The position numbers and the translations under genes were made by a program. Shown here piece by piece: positions 8,742 through 16,439 of a DNA stretch of 64,000 nucleotides; positions within the stretch are counted from its first letter, which is position 1; the number at the start of each line of letters is the position of its first letter. Below the pieces are notes generated by a model. That model saw nothing but the letters and a program-made list of their open reading frames with translations. It was not told where the DNA came from and ran no database searches. The DNA is from Micromonospora zamorensis (GTDB lineage: Bacteria; Actinomycetota; Actinomycetes; Mycobacteriales; Micromonosporaceae): positions 3,286,001 to 3,350,000 of the forward strand of contig NZ_LT607755.1 of the NCBI RefSeq assembly GCF_900090275.1, written 5' to 3'.

Positions 8742-10481
8742 TCACGAGTACATCAGGTGCAGCGTCATCCCGGCTTCGGCGTGCGCCAGGTTGTGGCAGT
8801 GGTTGGCCCACATGCCGGGGTTGTCGGCCCGGAACGCCACCTCCCACACGTCGCCGGGGCGTACGTCGAAGGAGTCCAACCACAACGGGCTGCCCGTCGC
8901 CCGTCGGTCGTTGCGGGACAGCACCAGGACGTGATGGCCGTGCAGATGCCACGGGTGCACGATCTGGGACCGGTTGACGATCGTGAACTTCACGGCGTCA
9001 CCGAGGCGTACGACCTGCGGTGGGATGTCCGGGTCGGCCGCGCCGTTGACGGTGTGGGCGTATCGCGGGAGCAGTCCACGCAGGTCCAGGCCGCGGTCGA
9101 GAACGAGGGTGAACTCCCTGTCGAACCGGGACCACGGCACCGCGGAAGCGCCGCCGTAGATGAGCGGATCCAACACCGGCCAGGCGGTGGTGGCCGCCGA
9201 GACCGGTCCGGTCGAGTAGACGGCCCGGCCATCGACGAACAGGGCGACCGGCGTGGCGGGCGCGGTGAACACCAGGTCGTAGCGTCCCCCGGCCGGGATC
9301 GGCACGGCAGTGTCCACGAGCGGGGTCGGACCGTGCAGGTCGGATCCGTCGATCGCGGCGACCCGGAACGGGGTGCCGGCCAACGCGTACCGGTGCGTCG
9401 TGCTGTCGGTGTTGATCAGCCTCAACCGCACGGGCACCCCCGCCTCCACCGGCTCCGTTCTCGGCTCGGGCAGCGCGACACCGGCCAGGGTGTGCACCGG
9501 CACTGTGACGTCGACGCCGGTCACCGGCGTCGGGCGCACCACCAGGACACCGTAGAGGCCCATCCGCACGCCGACGTCGGAGACCGAATGCGTGTGGTAC
9601 CAGTACGTGCCGACCTGGTCGGCGCGGAACCGGTAGACGAACTCCTGCCCGGGCCGAACCGCCGCCTGGGTCACTCCGGGCACCCCGTCCTGGCTGTTCG
9701 GCACGTCGTACCCGTGCCAGTGCAGGGTGACGCCCTTGGCGATGTCCCGGTTGCGCAAGGTCACCTCGATGACGTCGCCGACGGTGGCCGTCAGCTCCGG
9801 CCCGGGGACCTGCGCGTTGAACGCCCACGCCGCGACGTCCCGGCCGCCCGCCCGCACCGTGGCGGTCGCGGCCGTCAGGGTGAACCGCCTGGTCGGTTCG
9901 CCGACGGTCCGCGCATCCCCGTATTCATGATCGTGGGGTACGCCGGGCGCGGCGGCCGGGGCGACGACCAGCCCGGTTCCGGTGACCAGCGCCGCGACCG
10001 CCACCCCGAGGGCCGCCCGGGACACCGTCCGGGACGGGCGCGCGCCGAGGGCGAGCCACGAGACCGCCGTTGCCGCCAGCACCCCGGCGACCGCCAGCAG
10101 TCCCACACCCGCCGACGCCGGATAGCCGTGCAGGAACGTCACGAGCAGGGCGCTGCTCTGCGCGTACCCGGCGAAGAGGAGCGGGACTGCGACGGACCGG
10201 ATGTCGACCGCGGCCCGCAGCAGCCGCGGCCCGGCGACGGCCACCGCCGCGAGCGACAGTGGGGCGGCGATGAGGACCTTCTCCGCCGCGAACCACCAGC
10301 CGGTGCGGGCGAGCGCGGTGATCGTGACCGCGCGGGCGAGCGTGGCGAGCAGCGCGAAGGCCGCCAGCCCCAGCGCGAGCGGGCGACGCCGAGCGGCGGA
10401 CGCCGCACCGCCGCCCAGCCATCCGCCGGCCGCCAGGACCGCGATCACGAGGTCGGCCGCGAGCAGCGAGCCGGTGGTCAT
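8742..10481 (-). CDS. Membrane-anchored multicopper oxidase
   Basis: Copper-dependent oxidase of 579 residues with an unusual N-terminal membrane region of about five helices (residues 1-175) fused to three cupredoxin domains. All copper-binding motifs are intact: HWHG at 254-257, HTH at 296-298, HPWHLHGH at 509-516 and HCHNLAHAEAGM at 561-572. The last includes the Cys and His of the type 1 site and an axial Met. The catalytic part would face outside the cell. The start overlaps the stop of the upstream small membrane protein by 4 bases, so they are co-translated. The substrate could be Cu(I), Fe(II), Mn(II) or phenolics; nothing here discriminates. Confidence 0.92.
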   Translation of the reverse strand: MTTGSLLAADLVIAVLAAGGWLGGGAASAARRRPLALGLAAFALLATLARAVTITALARTGWWFAAEKVLIAAPLSLAAVAVAGPRLLRAAVDIRSVAVPLLFAGYAQSSALLVTFLHGYPASAGVGLLAVAGVLAATAVSWLALGARPSRTVSRAALGVAVAALVTGTGLVVAPAAAPGVPHDHEYGDARTVGEPTRRFTLTAATATVRAGGRDVAAWAFNAQVPGPELTATVGDVIEVTLRNRDIAKGVTLHWHGYDVPNSQDGVPGVTQAAVRPGQEFVYRFRADQVGTYWYHTHSVSDVGVRMGLYGVLVVRPTPVTGVDVTVPVHTLAGVALPEPRTEPVEAGVPVRLRLINTDSTTHRYALAGTPFRVAAIDGSDLHGPTPLVDTAVPIPAGGRYDLVFTAPATPVALFVDGRAVYSTGPVSAATTAWPVLDPLIYGGASAVPWSRFDREFTLVLDRGLDLRGLLPRYAHTVNGAADPDIPPQVVRLGDAVKFTIVNRSQIVHPWHLHGHHVLVLSRNDRRATGSPLWLDSFDVRPGDVWEVAFRADNPGMWANHCHNLAHAEAGMTLHLMYS

Positions 10482-10930
10482 GCCGGCTCCCCCTCGAGAA
10501 CCGTCACGGGTGCGGCGTCGACAGGTTCAGGTCGGTCCAGCTGTCGCGCTGCCCTCAACACGCCGACCACGACGTGCACAGCGATGATTCCGTTGACCGC
10601 GTGCAGCCCGGCGATGGTCAGGCCCAGCGGCGTGCTGGCGCCGGCGGCGTCGGTGGACGCGTTCGCGAGCATGGCGATGAGCGCCTGCACGACGACGAGC
10701 CCGACAGGCAGGACCGCCAGTCCGATGACCCGGCCCGGCGCCTTCGCCAGCGCGGCGAACAGGGCGGTGAGCACTGTGAGAACGGGGATGACCGCCATGC
10801 CGTTGACGCTGTGCAGCGCGTACGCGCCGTCGCCGGCGGGCTTCGTGAACCCGCCCACGGCGGCGAAGACGAACTGCAGGGCGAACGAGACGAGCAACAG
10901 GATGCTGACGATGACGAATGCCTTGCGCAT
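10478..10930 (-). CDS. Four-helix membrane protein (DUF6220-like)
   Basis: The 150-residue polytopic protein has four predicted helices. Paired HSVNGMAV and HAVNGIIAVHVVVG segments place conserved His and Asn residues in equivalent positions of two helix pairs, like a duplicated two-helix unit. I recognise it as similar to actinobacterial DUF6220 proteins, not verified. It sits between the CMD protein gene (9-base gap) and the multicopper oxidase (4-base overlap), so it likely assists the oxidase, perhaps as a haem or quinone redox partner given the membrane histidines. That role is inference. Confidence 0.75.
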   Translation of the reverse strand: MRKAFVIVSILLLVSFALQFVFAAVGGFTKPAGDGAYALHSVNGMAVIPVLTVLTALFAALAKAPGRVIGLAVLPVGLVVVQALIAMLANASTDAAGASTPLGLTIAGLHAVNGIIAVHVVVGVLRAARQLDRPEPVDAAPVTVLEGEPA

Positions 10931-10939
10931 GGTGAGCTC

Positions 10940-11929
10940 CTAGAGGTGTGCCGAGGTCAGGGCCCGGGCGACGTGATCGGTGGCCGTGATCGCCCCGTAC
11001 GCGACGAGCCGCACGAGGTCGGCGTCGGCTGGATGGGAGAGCCGCCAGAGGGCCACGTCGCCCACGCTGATCGCGCTGGGTGCGAACGCCGCCAGCAACG
11101 CGATCCGGGTCCCGACGCGGTCCGTTCCGGGTACGTCCCGGACCAGGTCGACGGCCCAGTCCGAGGGCCGGGCGGGGTAGCGGCCGTCCTCCCAGCGCAC
11201 GGTTGCCGTGACGGTCTGGCGCGCCACGTCGCCCAGCAGGTCCCCGGCCTGCATGGCGGCGTTCCTCAGGGCCGCGTACGCGACGCCGACCGGGCTCTCC
11301 CCCGCCCAGGCCGGTGGTTCCGTCGTACCGGCGTCGAGCAGCGGGAGGCTGCGGCCGGGTTGCCTCGGTTCCCGGGCCGTCCTGGCGTAGAGCCGGCCCC
11401 CGACCGACCGCACCACTGAGGAGCGTTGCAGGCCGCCGGGCAGCAGATCGGGGTCGAGCAGCGCCGAGACGACCCGGTTGATGAAGTGGAAGACGAGCAG
11501 GGTGCCGGTGACCTCGGGGCCGTACCGACTGGTCCAGCCGGCGGCCATCGGGCTGCGGCTCGCCTCCGCCCAGGCGGCCAGCTCGGCGTGCCTCGGCTCG
11601 GACGGCGTCCCGCCACGGGCAATGACCTCGGCCACCTCGTGCTCGCCCAGCGCGTGCAGCAGCATCACGTGGGCATCGACGCAGAACCGGCAGCGGTTGG
11701 CCCGGGACACCGCCGACGCGACGATCTCGCGGTCGACCCGGGACCCGTCTCCGGCGAGCAGGGCCTCACGCATCAGCGACCAGGTCGCGGCCAGCACCTC
11801 CGGCACGGCCGCGAGCGCCTGGAAGGTGGGCGCCGGCCCGAGGAACTCGTCTCTCAACTGCCGGTAGACCTCGCCGGTCAGACCGGTTGCCGCACTCGCT
11901 GGAGCGGGGGTGAAGAAGCGGTATGTCAT
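10940..11929 (-). CDS. Carboxymuconolactone decarboxylase (AhpD-like) family protein
   Basis: The 329-residue protein has the AhpD/CMD core signature CRFCVDAH (C-x-x-C-x-x-x-H) around residue 80. This motif is a thiol redox centre for peroxide defence in AhpD-type members. The protein is longer than a single-domain CMD (about 150 residues), and a second all-alpha half follows. It is the first gene of the operon that ends with the multicopper oxidase and is divergent from a sensor kinase gene. Function in copper-linked or oxidative stress is inferred from neighbours. Confidence 0.82.
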   Translation of the reverse strand: MTYRFFTPAPASAATGLTGEVYRQLRDEFLGPAPTFQALAAVPEVLAATWSLMREALLAGDGSRVDREIVASAVSRANRCRFCVDAHVMLLHALGEHEVAEVIARGGTPSEPRHAELAAWAEASRSPMAAGWTSRYGPEVTGTLLVFHFINRVVSALLDPDLLPGGLQRSSVVRSVGGRLYARTAREPRQPGRSLPLLDAGTTEPPAWAGESPVGVAYAALRNAAMQAGDLLGDVARQTVTATVRWEDGRYPARPSDWAVDLVRDVPGTDRVGTRIALLAAFAPSAISVGDVALWRLSHPADADLVRLVAYGAITATDHVARALTSAHL

Positions 11930-12072
11930 GGGTTCGATGCTTGACCCGAGAGGTCGGAAAAGCGTCGTGCCACCGCAGGCACTTGGCTGGCCGCCGATAC
12001 CGCGTCCGCAGTACGCCCACCTACCGCAGGCGGTGGATGCTCGCGGGTGGCGGCCCGTTCTACAGTGCGACC

Positions 12073-13203
12073 ATGCGTCGCGACCTGCCGTACGCCCTCA
12101 GCGGCCTCGCCCTCGGTGGCCTCCTGCTCGGCAATGCCGCGCTCGCGCCGGACGCCGCTCCGGTGCGGGTGGTCGACGTCTTGCTGGTCCTGGTCATGGC
12201 GGCGGGCCTGGCGGTATGCCGGCGTCACCCGGTGGTGGCGTTGGGCGTGGTGACCGCCGCCATGCTGGCCCTGCACGTCCGGGTGCACCCTGGGGTGTCC
12301 GCGGCGTTCCCCGTCCTCGGCGTGGCGTACGTCGCCGCCTGGCGGGGGCACCGATCGGCCACCGCTTCGGCCAGTCTGGTCTTCCTCGGCGGCTTCCTGG
12401 CCCGCGACATCTCGGTCGCGCCCGCCGACCGGCCCGGGCAGCTGATCGTCGAGCGGACCGCCCTCCTGCTGGGCTGGTTTGTGGCGGCCAACGTCGCCGG
12501 GCTCGTCGCCCGGCAGCGTCGGGCGTACCTGGAACAGGTCGAACAACGGGCGATCGAGGCTGAACGCACCCGCGAGGAGATGGCGTTGCGTCGTGCCGGG
12601 GAGGAGCGCCTGCGCATCGCCCGGGATCTGCACGACTCGCTGACCCACAGCATCTCCGTGATCAAGGTCCAGGCCGGGATCGCCGTGCACCTGGCCCGCA
12701 AGCACGGCGAGGAACCGTCGGCCACGTTGCTGGCGATCCAGGAGGCCAGCGGCGCCGCGATGCGGGAACTGCGCACGACGCTCGACGTTCTCCGCTCCCC
12801 CACCGACGGAGACCCCGTCGGACTGGCCCGGGTGGACGAGCTTGCCGAGCGGACCCGGGCGGCCGGCGTACCGGTGCAGGTGACCGTCACCGGTCGGCCC
12901 CGGGACCTACCCGCCGAGGTCGACCAGGCCGGATACCGCGTCGTCCAGGAGGCCCTGACCAACGTGGCCCGCCACGCCGGTCCCGCCACTGCGCAGATCC
13001 ACGTCGAGTACGCCCCGGCGCAGCTGACCGTCTCGGTCGCCGACGACGGCCAGGCGTCGCCGGACCGGACGACGACGCCCGGCGTGGGCCTGCGCGGCAT
13101 GCGGGAACGGGTGACCGGGCTGGGCGGCACCCTGCGGGCCGCCGCCCGCGACGACCACGGATTCACGGTACGGGCGACGTTCCCCCTGGACGGCCCACCA
13201 TGA
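12073..13203 (+). CDS. Two-component sensor histidine kinase (NarL-type partner)
   Basis: Membrane sensor kinase, 376 residues. The ATG at 12073 opens directly into the membrane domain, and longer upstream starts would add a basic, unlikely leader. About four to five helices fill residues 8-135. The HisKA_3 dimerisation box IARDLHDSLTHSIS has phospho-acceptor His187. The HATPase domain ends with GVGLRGMRERVTGLGG. The stop overlaps the response-regulator start by 4 bases. It is divergent from the CMD/multicopper oxidase operon, the obvious candidate target. The signal is unknown. Confidence 0.92.
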   Translation: MRRDLPYALSGLALGGLLLGNAALAPDAAPVRVVDVLLVLVMAAGLAVCRRHPVVALGVVTAAMLALHVRVHPGVSAAFPVLGVAYVAAWRGHRSATASASLVFLGGFLARDISVAPADRPGQLIVERTALLLGWFVAANVAGLVARQRRAYLEQVEQRAIEAERTREEMALRRAGEERLRIARDLHDSLTHSISVIKVQAGIAVHLARKHGEEPSATLLAIQEASGAAMRELRTTLDVLRSPTDGDPVGLARVDELAERTRAAGVPVQVTVTGRPRDLPAEVDQAGYRVVQEALTNVARHAGPATAQIHVEYAPAQLTVSVADDGQASPDRTTTPGVGLRGMRERVTGLGGTLRAAARDDHGFTVRATFPLDGPP

Positions 13204-13862
13204 TTCGGGTCCTGCTCGTCGACGACCAGGCTCTGATGCGGGCCGGATTCCGGGCACTACTCGACGCCGAGGACGACCTGGAGGTGGTCGGCGAGGCCAC
13301 CGACGGCACATCGGCCGTCCAGCTGTCGCGACGCCTACGGCCGGACGTCGTGCTCATGGACGTGCAGATGCCGGGGCTCGACGGTATCGAGGCGACCCGG
13401 CGCATCGCCGCTGATCCCGACCTCGCCGCGGTCCGCGTCCTCATCCTCACCAACTACGGGCTCGACTCCTACGTGTTCGCCGCACTGCGCGCCGGCGCCA
13501 GCGGTTTCCTCCTGAAGGACGCCGACCCCGCCGACCTGCTGCAGGCCGTTGCCGTCGTGGCTCGCGGCGACGCGCTACTCGCCCCGGCCGTCACACGTAC
13601 GCTCATCAGCGAGTTCGTGGCCGGCCCACCGCCGGCCGAGCCAGCGGCCGGACGCGAGGTGCTGACCGCGCGCGAACAGGAAATCGTCGAACTCGTCGCC
13701 CGAGGGCTGGGTAACGACGAGATCGCCCTGCGAATGGTGATCAGTCCGTTGACCGCGAAGACACACGTCAACCGGGCGATGGCGAAGCTGCACTGCCGCG
13801 ACCGCGCCCAGCTGGTCGTGTGGGCGTACGAGTCGGGGCTGATCACGCCGCGTCGCCGGTGA
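13200..13862 (+). CDS. Response regulator, NarL/FixJ type
   Basis: DNA-binding response regulator of 220 residues. The receiver domain has the acidic pair DDQ near residue 8-10, phospho-acceptor Asp54 in LMDVQMPG and the conserved Lys in FLLKDADP. The LuxR-type helix-turn-helix is LTAREQEIVELVARGLGNDE, then KTHVNRAMAKLHCRDRAQLVVWAYE. It is translationally coupled to the kinase. It probably controls the divergent oxidase operon. Confidence 0.95.
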   Translation: MIRVLLVDDQALMRAGFRALLDAEDDLEVVGEATDGTSAVQLSRRLRPDVVLMDVQMPGLDGIEATRRIAADPDLAAVRVLILTNYGLDSYVFAALRAGASGFLLKDADPADLLQAVAVVARGDALLAPAVTRTLISEFVAGPPPAEPAAGREVLTAREQEIVELVARGLGNDEIALRMVISPLTAKTHVNRAMAKLHCRDRAQLVVWAYESGLITPRRR

Positions 13863-13934
13863 TCACCGGTCCGGTGGCGCAGACCATGGTCGGAAGTCCC
13901 TGCCAACCGGCCTGCCACCAGCGGGGCCAGCGCC

Positions 13935-14519
13935 TCAGCCCGCGGCGGGTCGGGCGCGAACGTGCAACCGCTCCCCCTGCGGCCCGAAGAGACTGAGGGC
14001 CTCCGCCGTGCCGGGGCCGGGGTTGAGGACGAGGTGCGGGACCCGGGTGTCGAACTCGGCCACCTCGCCCGGGGTCAGCATCAGGTCACGGTCGCCGAGC
14101 AGCAGGCGCAGTCGGCCGGACAGCACGTACAGCCACTCGTACCCCTCGTGGGTCTGCGGGGTTCGCTCCCCGGCGGACGGATCCGGCGGGAAGATCTGTT
14201 TGAACGCCTGCAGGCCGCCCGGTCGGCGGGTCAACGGCAGGAACGTGATGCCGTGGATGACGATCGGTTTGGGGCGTACGCGAGGGTCGCCGGTGGCCGG
14301 GGCGTCGACCAGCTCGTCCAGCGCCACCTGGTAGGCGCGGGCCAGCGGGAGCAGCAGCTCCAGGGTGGGTCGGCGGCTGCCGGATTCCAGCCGGGACAGG
14401 GTGCTCACCGAGATGCCGGTGAGGTCGGCGAGCTGGGTCAGCGTGATCGCGCGTTGATTGCGCAGGGCACGCAGCCGGGGGCCGACAGCCGCCAGCGCGG
14501 CGGAGTCCTCGTTTGCCAT
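13935..14519 (-). CDS. XRE-family regulator with C-terminal cupin domain
   Basis: Transcription regulator of 194 residues: an N-terminal helix-turn-helix (ITLTQLADLTGISVSTLSRL, about residues 25-44) and a C-terminal cupin sensor with a THEGYEWLYVLSGRLRLLLGD barrel core. The ATG at 14519 is chosen over a GTG at 14540 because the dyad at 14523-14538 and a TATCCT -10-like element lie just before it, consistent with leaderless initiation. No ribosome site is visible. It is divergent from the flavoprotein-methyltransferase gene and most likely controls it, with a small ligand in the cupin pocket. Confidence 0.9.
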   Translation of the reverse strand: MANEDSAALAAVGPRLRALRNQRAITLTQLADLTGISVSTLSRLESGSRRPTLELLLPLARAYQVALDELVDAPATGDPRVRPKPIVIHGITFLPLTRRPGGLQAFKQIFPPDPSAGERTPQTHEGYEWLYVLSGRLRLLLGDRDLMLTPGEVAEFDTRVPHLVLNPGPGTAEALSLFGPQGERLHVRARPAAG

Positions 14520-14522
14520 AAC

Positions 14523-14538
14523 GGCAAGGATAGTTGCC
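14523..14538. promoter_or_regulatory. Dyad in the divergent promoter, possible operator
   Basis: GGCAA-N6-TTGCC lies within the 76-base divergent region between the XRE-cupin regulator and the flavoprotein fusion. Its position over the putative -10 region suggests autoregulation. Single occurrence, so the support is modest. Confidence 0.4.
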
Positions 14539-14595
14539 ACCTGGCCGGGGGCGACGCATGGTGGGCTCAGCCGACAGAGTCAGAGGGAGATACCG

Positions 14596-16170
14596 GTGGA
14601 AGAGACATACGACGTGGTGGTGGTGGGCGGCGGCGCCGCTGGGCTCAGCGGAGCCCTGGCGCTGAGCCGGGCCCGCCGGTCGGTGCTGGTGATCGACTCC
14701 GGTGAGCCGCGCAACGCGCCGGCCGACCGGGTGCACAACTACCTGGGCCGGGAGGGGACGCCGCCGGGCGAGTTGCTCGAGGTCGGGCGGGCCGAGGTCG
14801 CCGGGTACGGCGGGCAGTTCCACACCGGGCGGGTGGAGGAGGTGACCCGCGACGACGACGGGTTCCGGCTCGGCCTCGACGGCGGGGGTTCGGTGCGCGC
14901 CCGTCGGCTGTTGGTGACCACCGGGCTGACCGACGACCTGCCCGACGTGCCCGGTCTGGCCCAGCGGTGGGGACGCGACGTGCTGCACTGCCCGTACTGC
15001 CACGGCTGGGAGGTTCGCGACCGGCGGATCGGCATCCTGGCGACCGGACCGTTCGCCGTGCACCAGGCCGAGATGTGGCGACAGTGGAGTGCCGACGTGC
15101 TGCTCCTGCTGCACGACGTCCCCGCACCGGACGCGGAGGCCGCCGAGCGGCTCGCCGCCCGGGGCATCGCGGTGGTCCCGGGCCCGATCGCCGAGATCGA
15201 GGTGACCGGGGACGCGCTGACCGGCGTACGGCTGGCCGACGGTCGGGTGGTGGCGCTCGACGCGGTGGTGGTTGCGACGCGGCTGACCCCCCGCTCCAGC
15301 CTGCTGGTGGGGCTGGGCCTGGCCCCGGAGGAGGTGACGATGGGCGAGCACGTCATCGGCGCCCAGATCCCCGCCGACCCCACCGGCGCGACGAGCGTCC
15401 CGGGCGTCTGGGTGGCGGGCAACGTGGCCGACATCCGTGGCCAGGTGATCACGTCCGCCGCGGCCGGCCTCACCGCCGGCGCGGCGATCAATGCCGACCT
15501 GATCGCCGAGGAGACCCGGGCTGCGGTCACCGCGTACCGCCAGGTGGTGGCCACGGCGTTCGAGGAACCGGCGTGGGAGGAGCGCTACCAGTCCCGGCCG
15601 TCGGTCTGGAGTGGTCGGCCGAACCCGCAGTTGGTCGCCGAGGTCGCGGACCTGCGCCCGGGGCGCGCGCTGGACGTGGGCAGCGGGGAGGGCGCCGACG
15701 CGGTGTGGTTGGCCGAGCGCGGCTGGCAGGTGACGGCGGTGGACATCTCCACCACCGCACTGGACCGGGCCGCCGCGCACGCCGACACCGCCGGCGTCGG
15801 TGCTCGGATCGACTTCACGCACGCAGACCTGCGCGACAAGCCCCCCGCCGAGGAGGCGTACGACCTGGTGTCGGCGCAGTTCATGCACCTGCCGCCGGTG
15901 CAGCGACAGGAGTTGTTCGCCCGGTTGGCCGCGGCGGTGGCGCCGGGCGGAGTTCTGCTGATCGTCGGGCACCACCCGTCGGATCTGTGGACGACGGCGC
16001 GCCGGATGCACATGCCGGACATGATGTTCACCGCGGAGGACGTGGCCGCCACCCTGGACCCGTCTGACTGGGAGGTGCTGACGGCCGAGGCCCGCCCCCG
16101 CGCAGCCACCGACGAGAACGGCCAGCAGATAACGATCCACGACGCGGTGCTCGTGGCGCGCCGCCGCTAG
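14596..16170 (+). CDS. Thioredoxin-reductase-like flavoprotein fused to a SAM methyltransferase
   Basis: A 524-residue two-part enzyme. The GTG at 14596 is preceded by AGAGGGA, and an in-frame extension back to 14458 lacks a sensible start. Residues 1-310 form an FAD/NAD(P) oxidoreductase with dinucleotide motif VVGGGAAGLSGA at 9-20 and a CPYCHGWE motif (Cys132, Cys135) in place of the thioredoxin-reductase CAxC. Residues about 340-524 are a class I methyltransferase with the SAM loop LDVGSGEGADAVWLAE followed by an acidic VDIS strand. The second glycine-rich motif of the flavoprotein half is degenerate (ILATGPFA). The substrate is unknown. The divergent XRE-cupin gene is its probable regulator. 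Confidence 0.88.
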   Translation: MEETYDVVVVGGGAAGLSGALALSRARRSVLVIDSGEPRNAPADRVHNYLGREGTPPGELLEVGRAEVAGYGGQFHTGRVEEVTRDDDGFRLGLDGGGSVRARRLLVTTGLTDDLPDVPGLAQRWGRDVLHCPYCHGWEVRDRRIGILATGPFAVHQAEMWRQWSADVLLLLHDVPAPDAEAAERLAARGIAVVPGPIAEIEVTGDALTGVRLADGRVVALDAVVVATRLTPRSSLLVGLGLAPEEVTMGEHVIGAQIPADPTGATSVPGVWVAGNVADIRGQVITSAAAGLTAGAAINADLIAEETRAAVTAYRQVVATAFEEPAWEERYQSRPSVWSGRPNPQLVAEVADLRPGRALDVGSGEGADAVWLAERGWQVTAVDISTTALDRAAAHADTAGVGARIDFTHADLRDKPPAEEAYDLVSAQFMHLPPVQRQELFARLAAAVAPGGVLLIVGHHPSDLWTTARRMHMPDMMFTAEDVAATLDPSDWEVLTAEARPRAATDENGQQITIHDAVLVARRR

Positions 16171-16200
16171 ACCGCTGTCGACGCGCGCCAAGCCCACCCC

Positions 16201-16275
16201 GTCGATCGTGGAGTTGTGGTGCCGGAATGGTGATGGTCCACGACCTTTGTCACCCACCACAACTCCATGATCGAC
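16201..16275. repeat. Large intergenic palindrome, possible dispersed repeat
   Basis: Arms of 21 bases (16201-16221 and 16255-16275) match with a single mismatch. A 33-base centre itself contains a nested GGTGA...TCACC dyad. The element sits between the fusion gene and the DivIVA-like gene. The GATC-flanked arms and overall size resemble REP- or MITE-like elements. It could also terminate transcription of the fusion gene. Confidence 0.6.
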
Positions 16276-16439
16276 GCAGGCGGGGGGTGGGCCGAGGGCC
16301 GGCGGGCTCTGAGACGTGAGAGGGGGTGGGGCGGGACTTCGCATGAGGTCGGCTCGGCGGTAGCGTTGCGCCACACTGACGGCCCGCGGGGCAGGCGACC
16401 GCCGACCCTCACGCCCCCCGATCGTACGGAGGATGGTGC

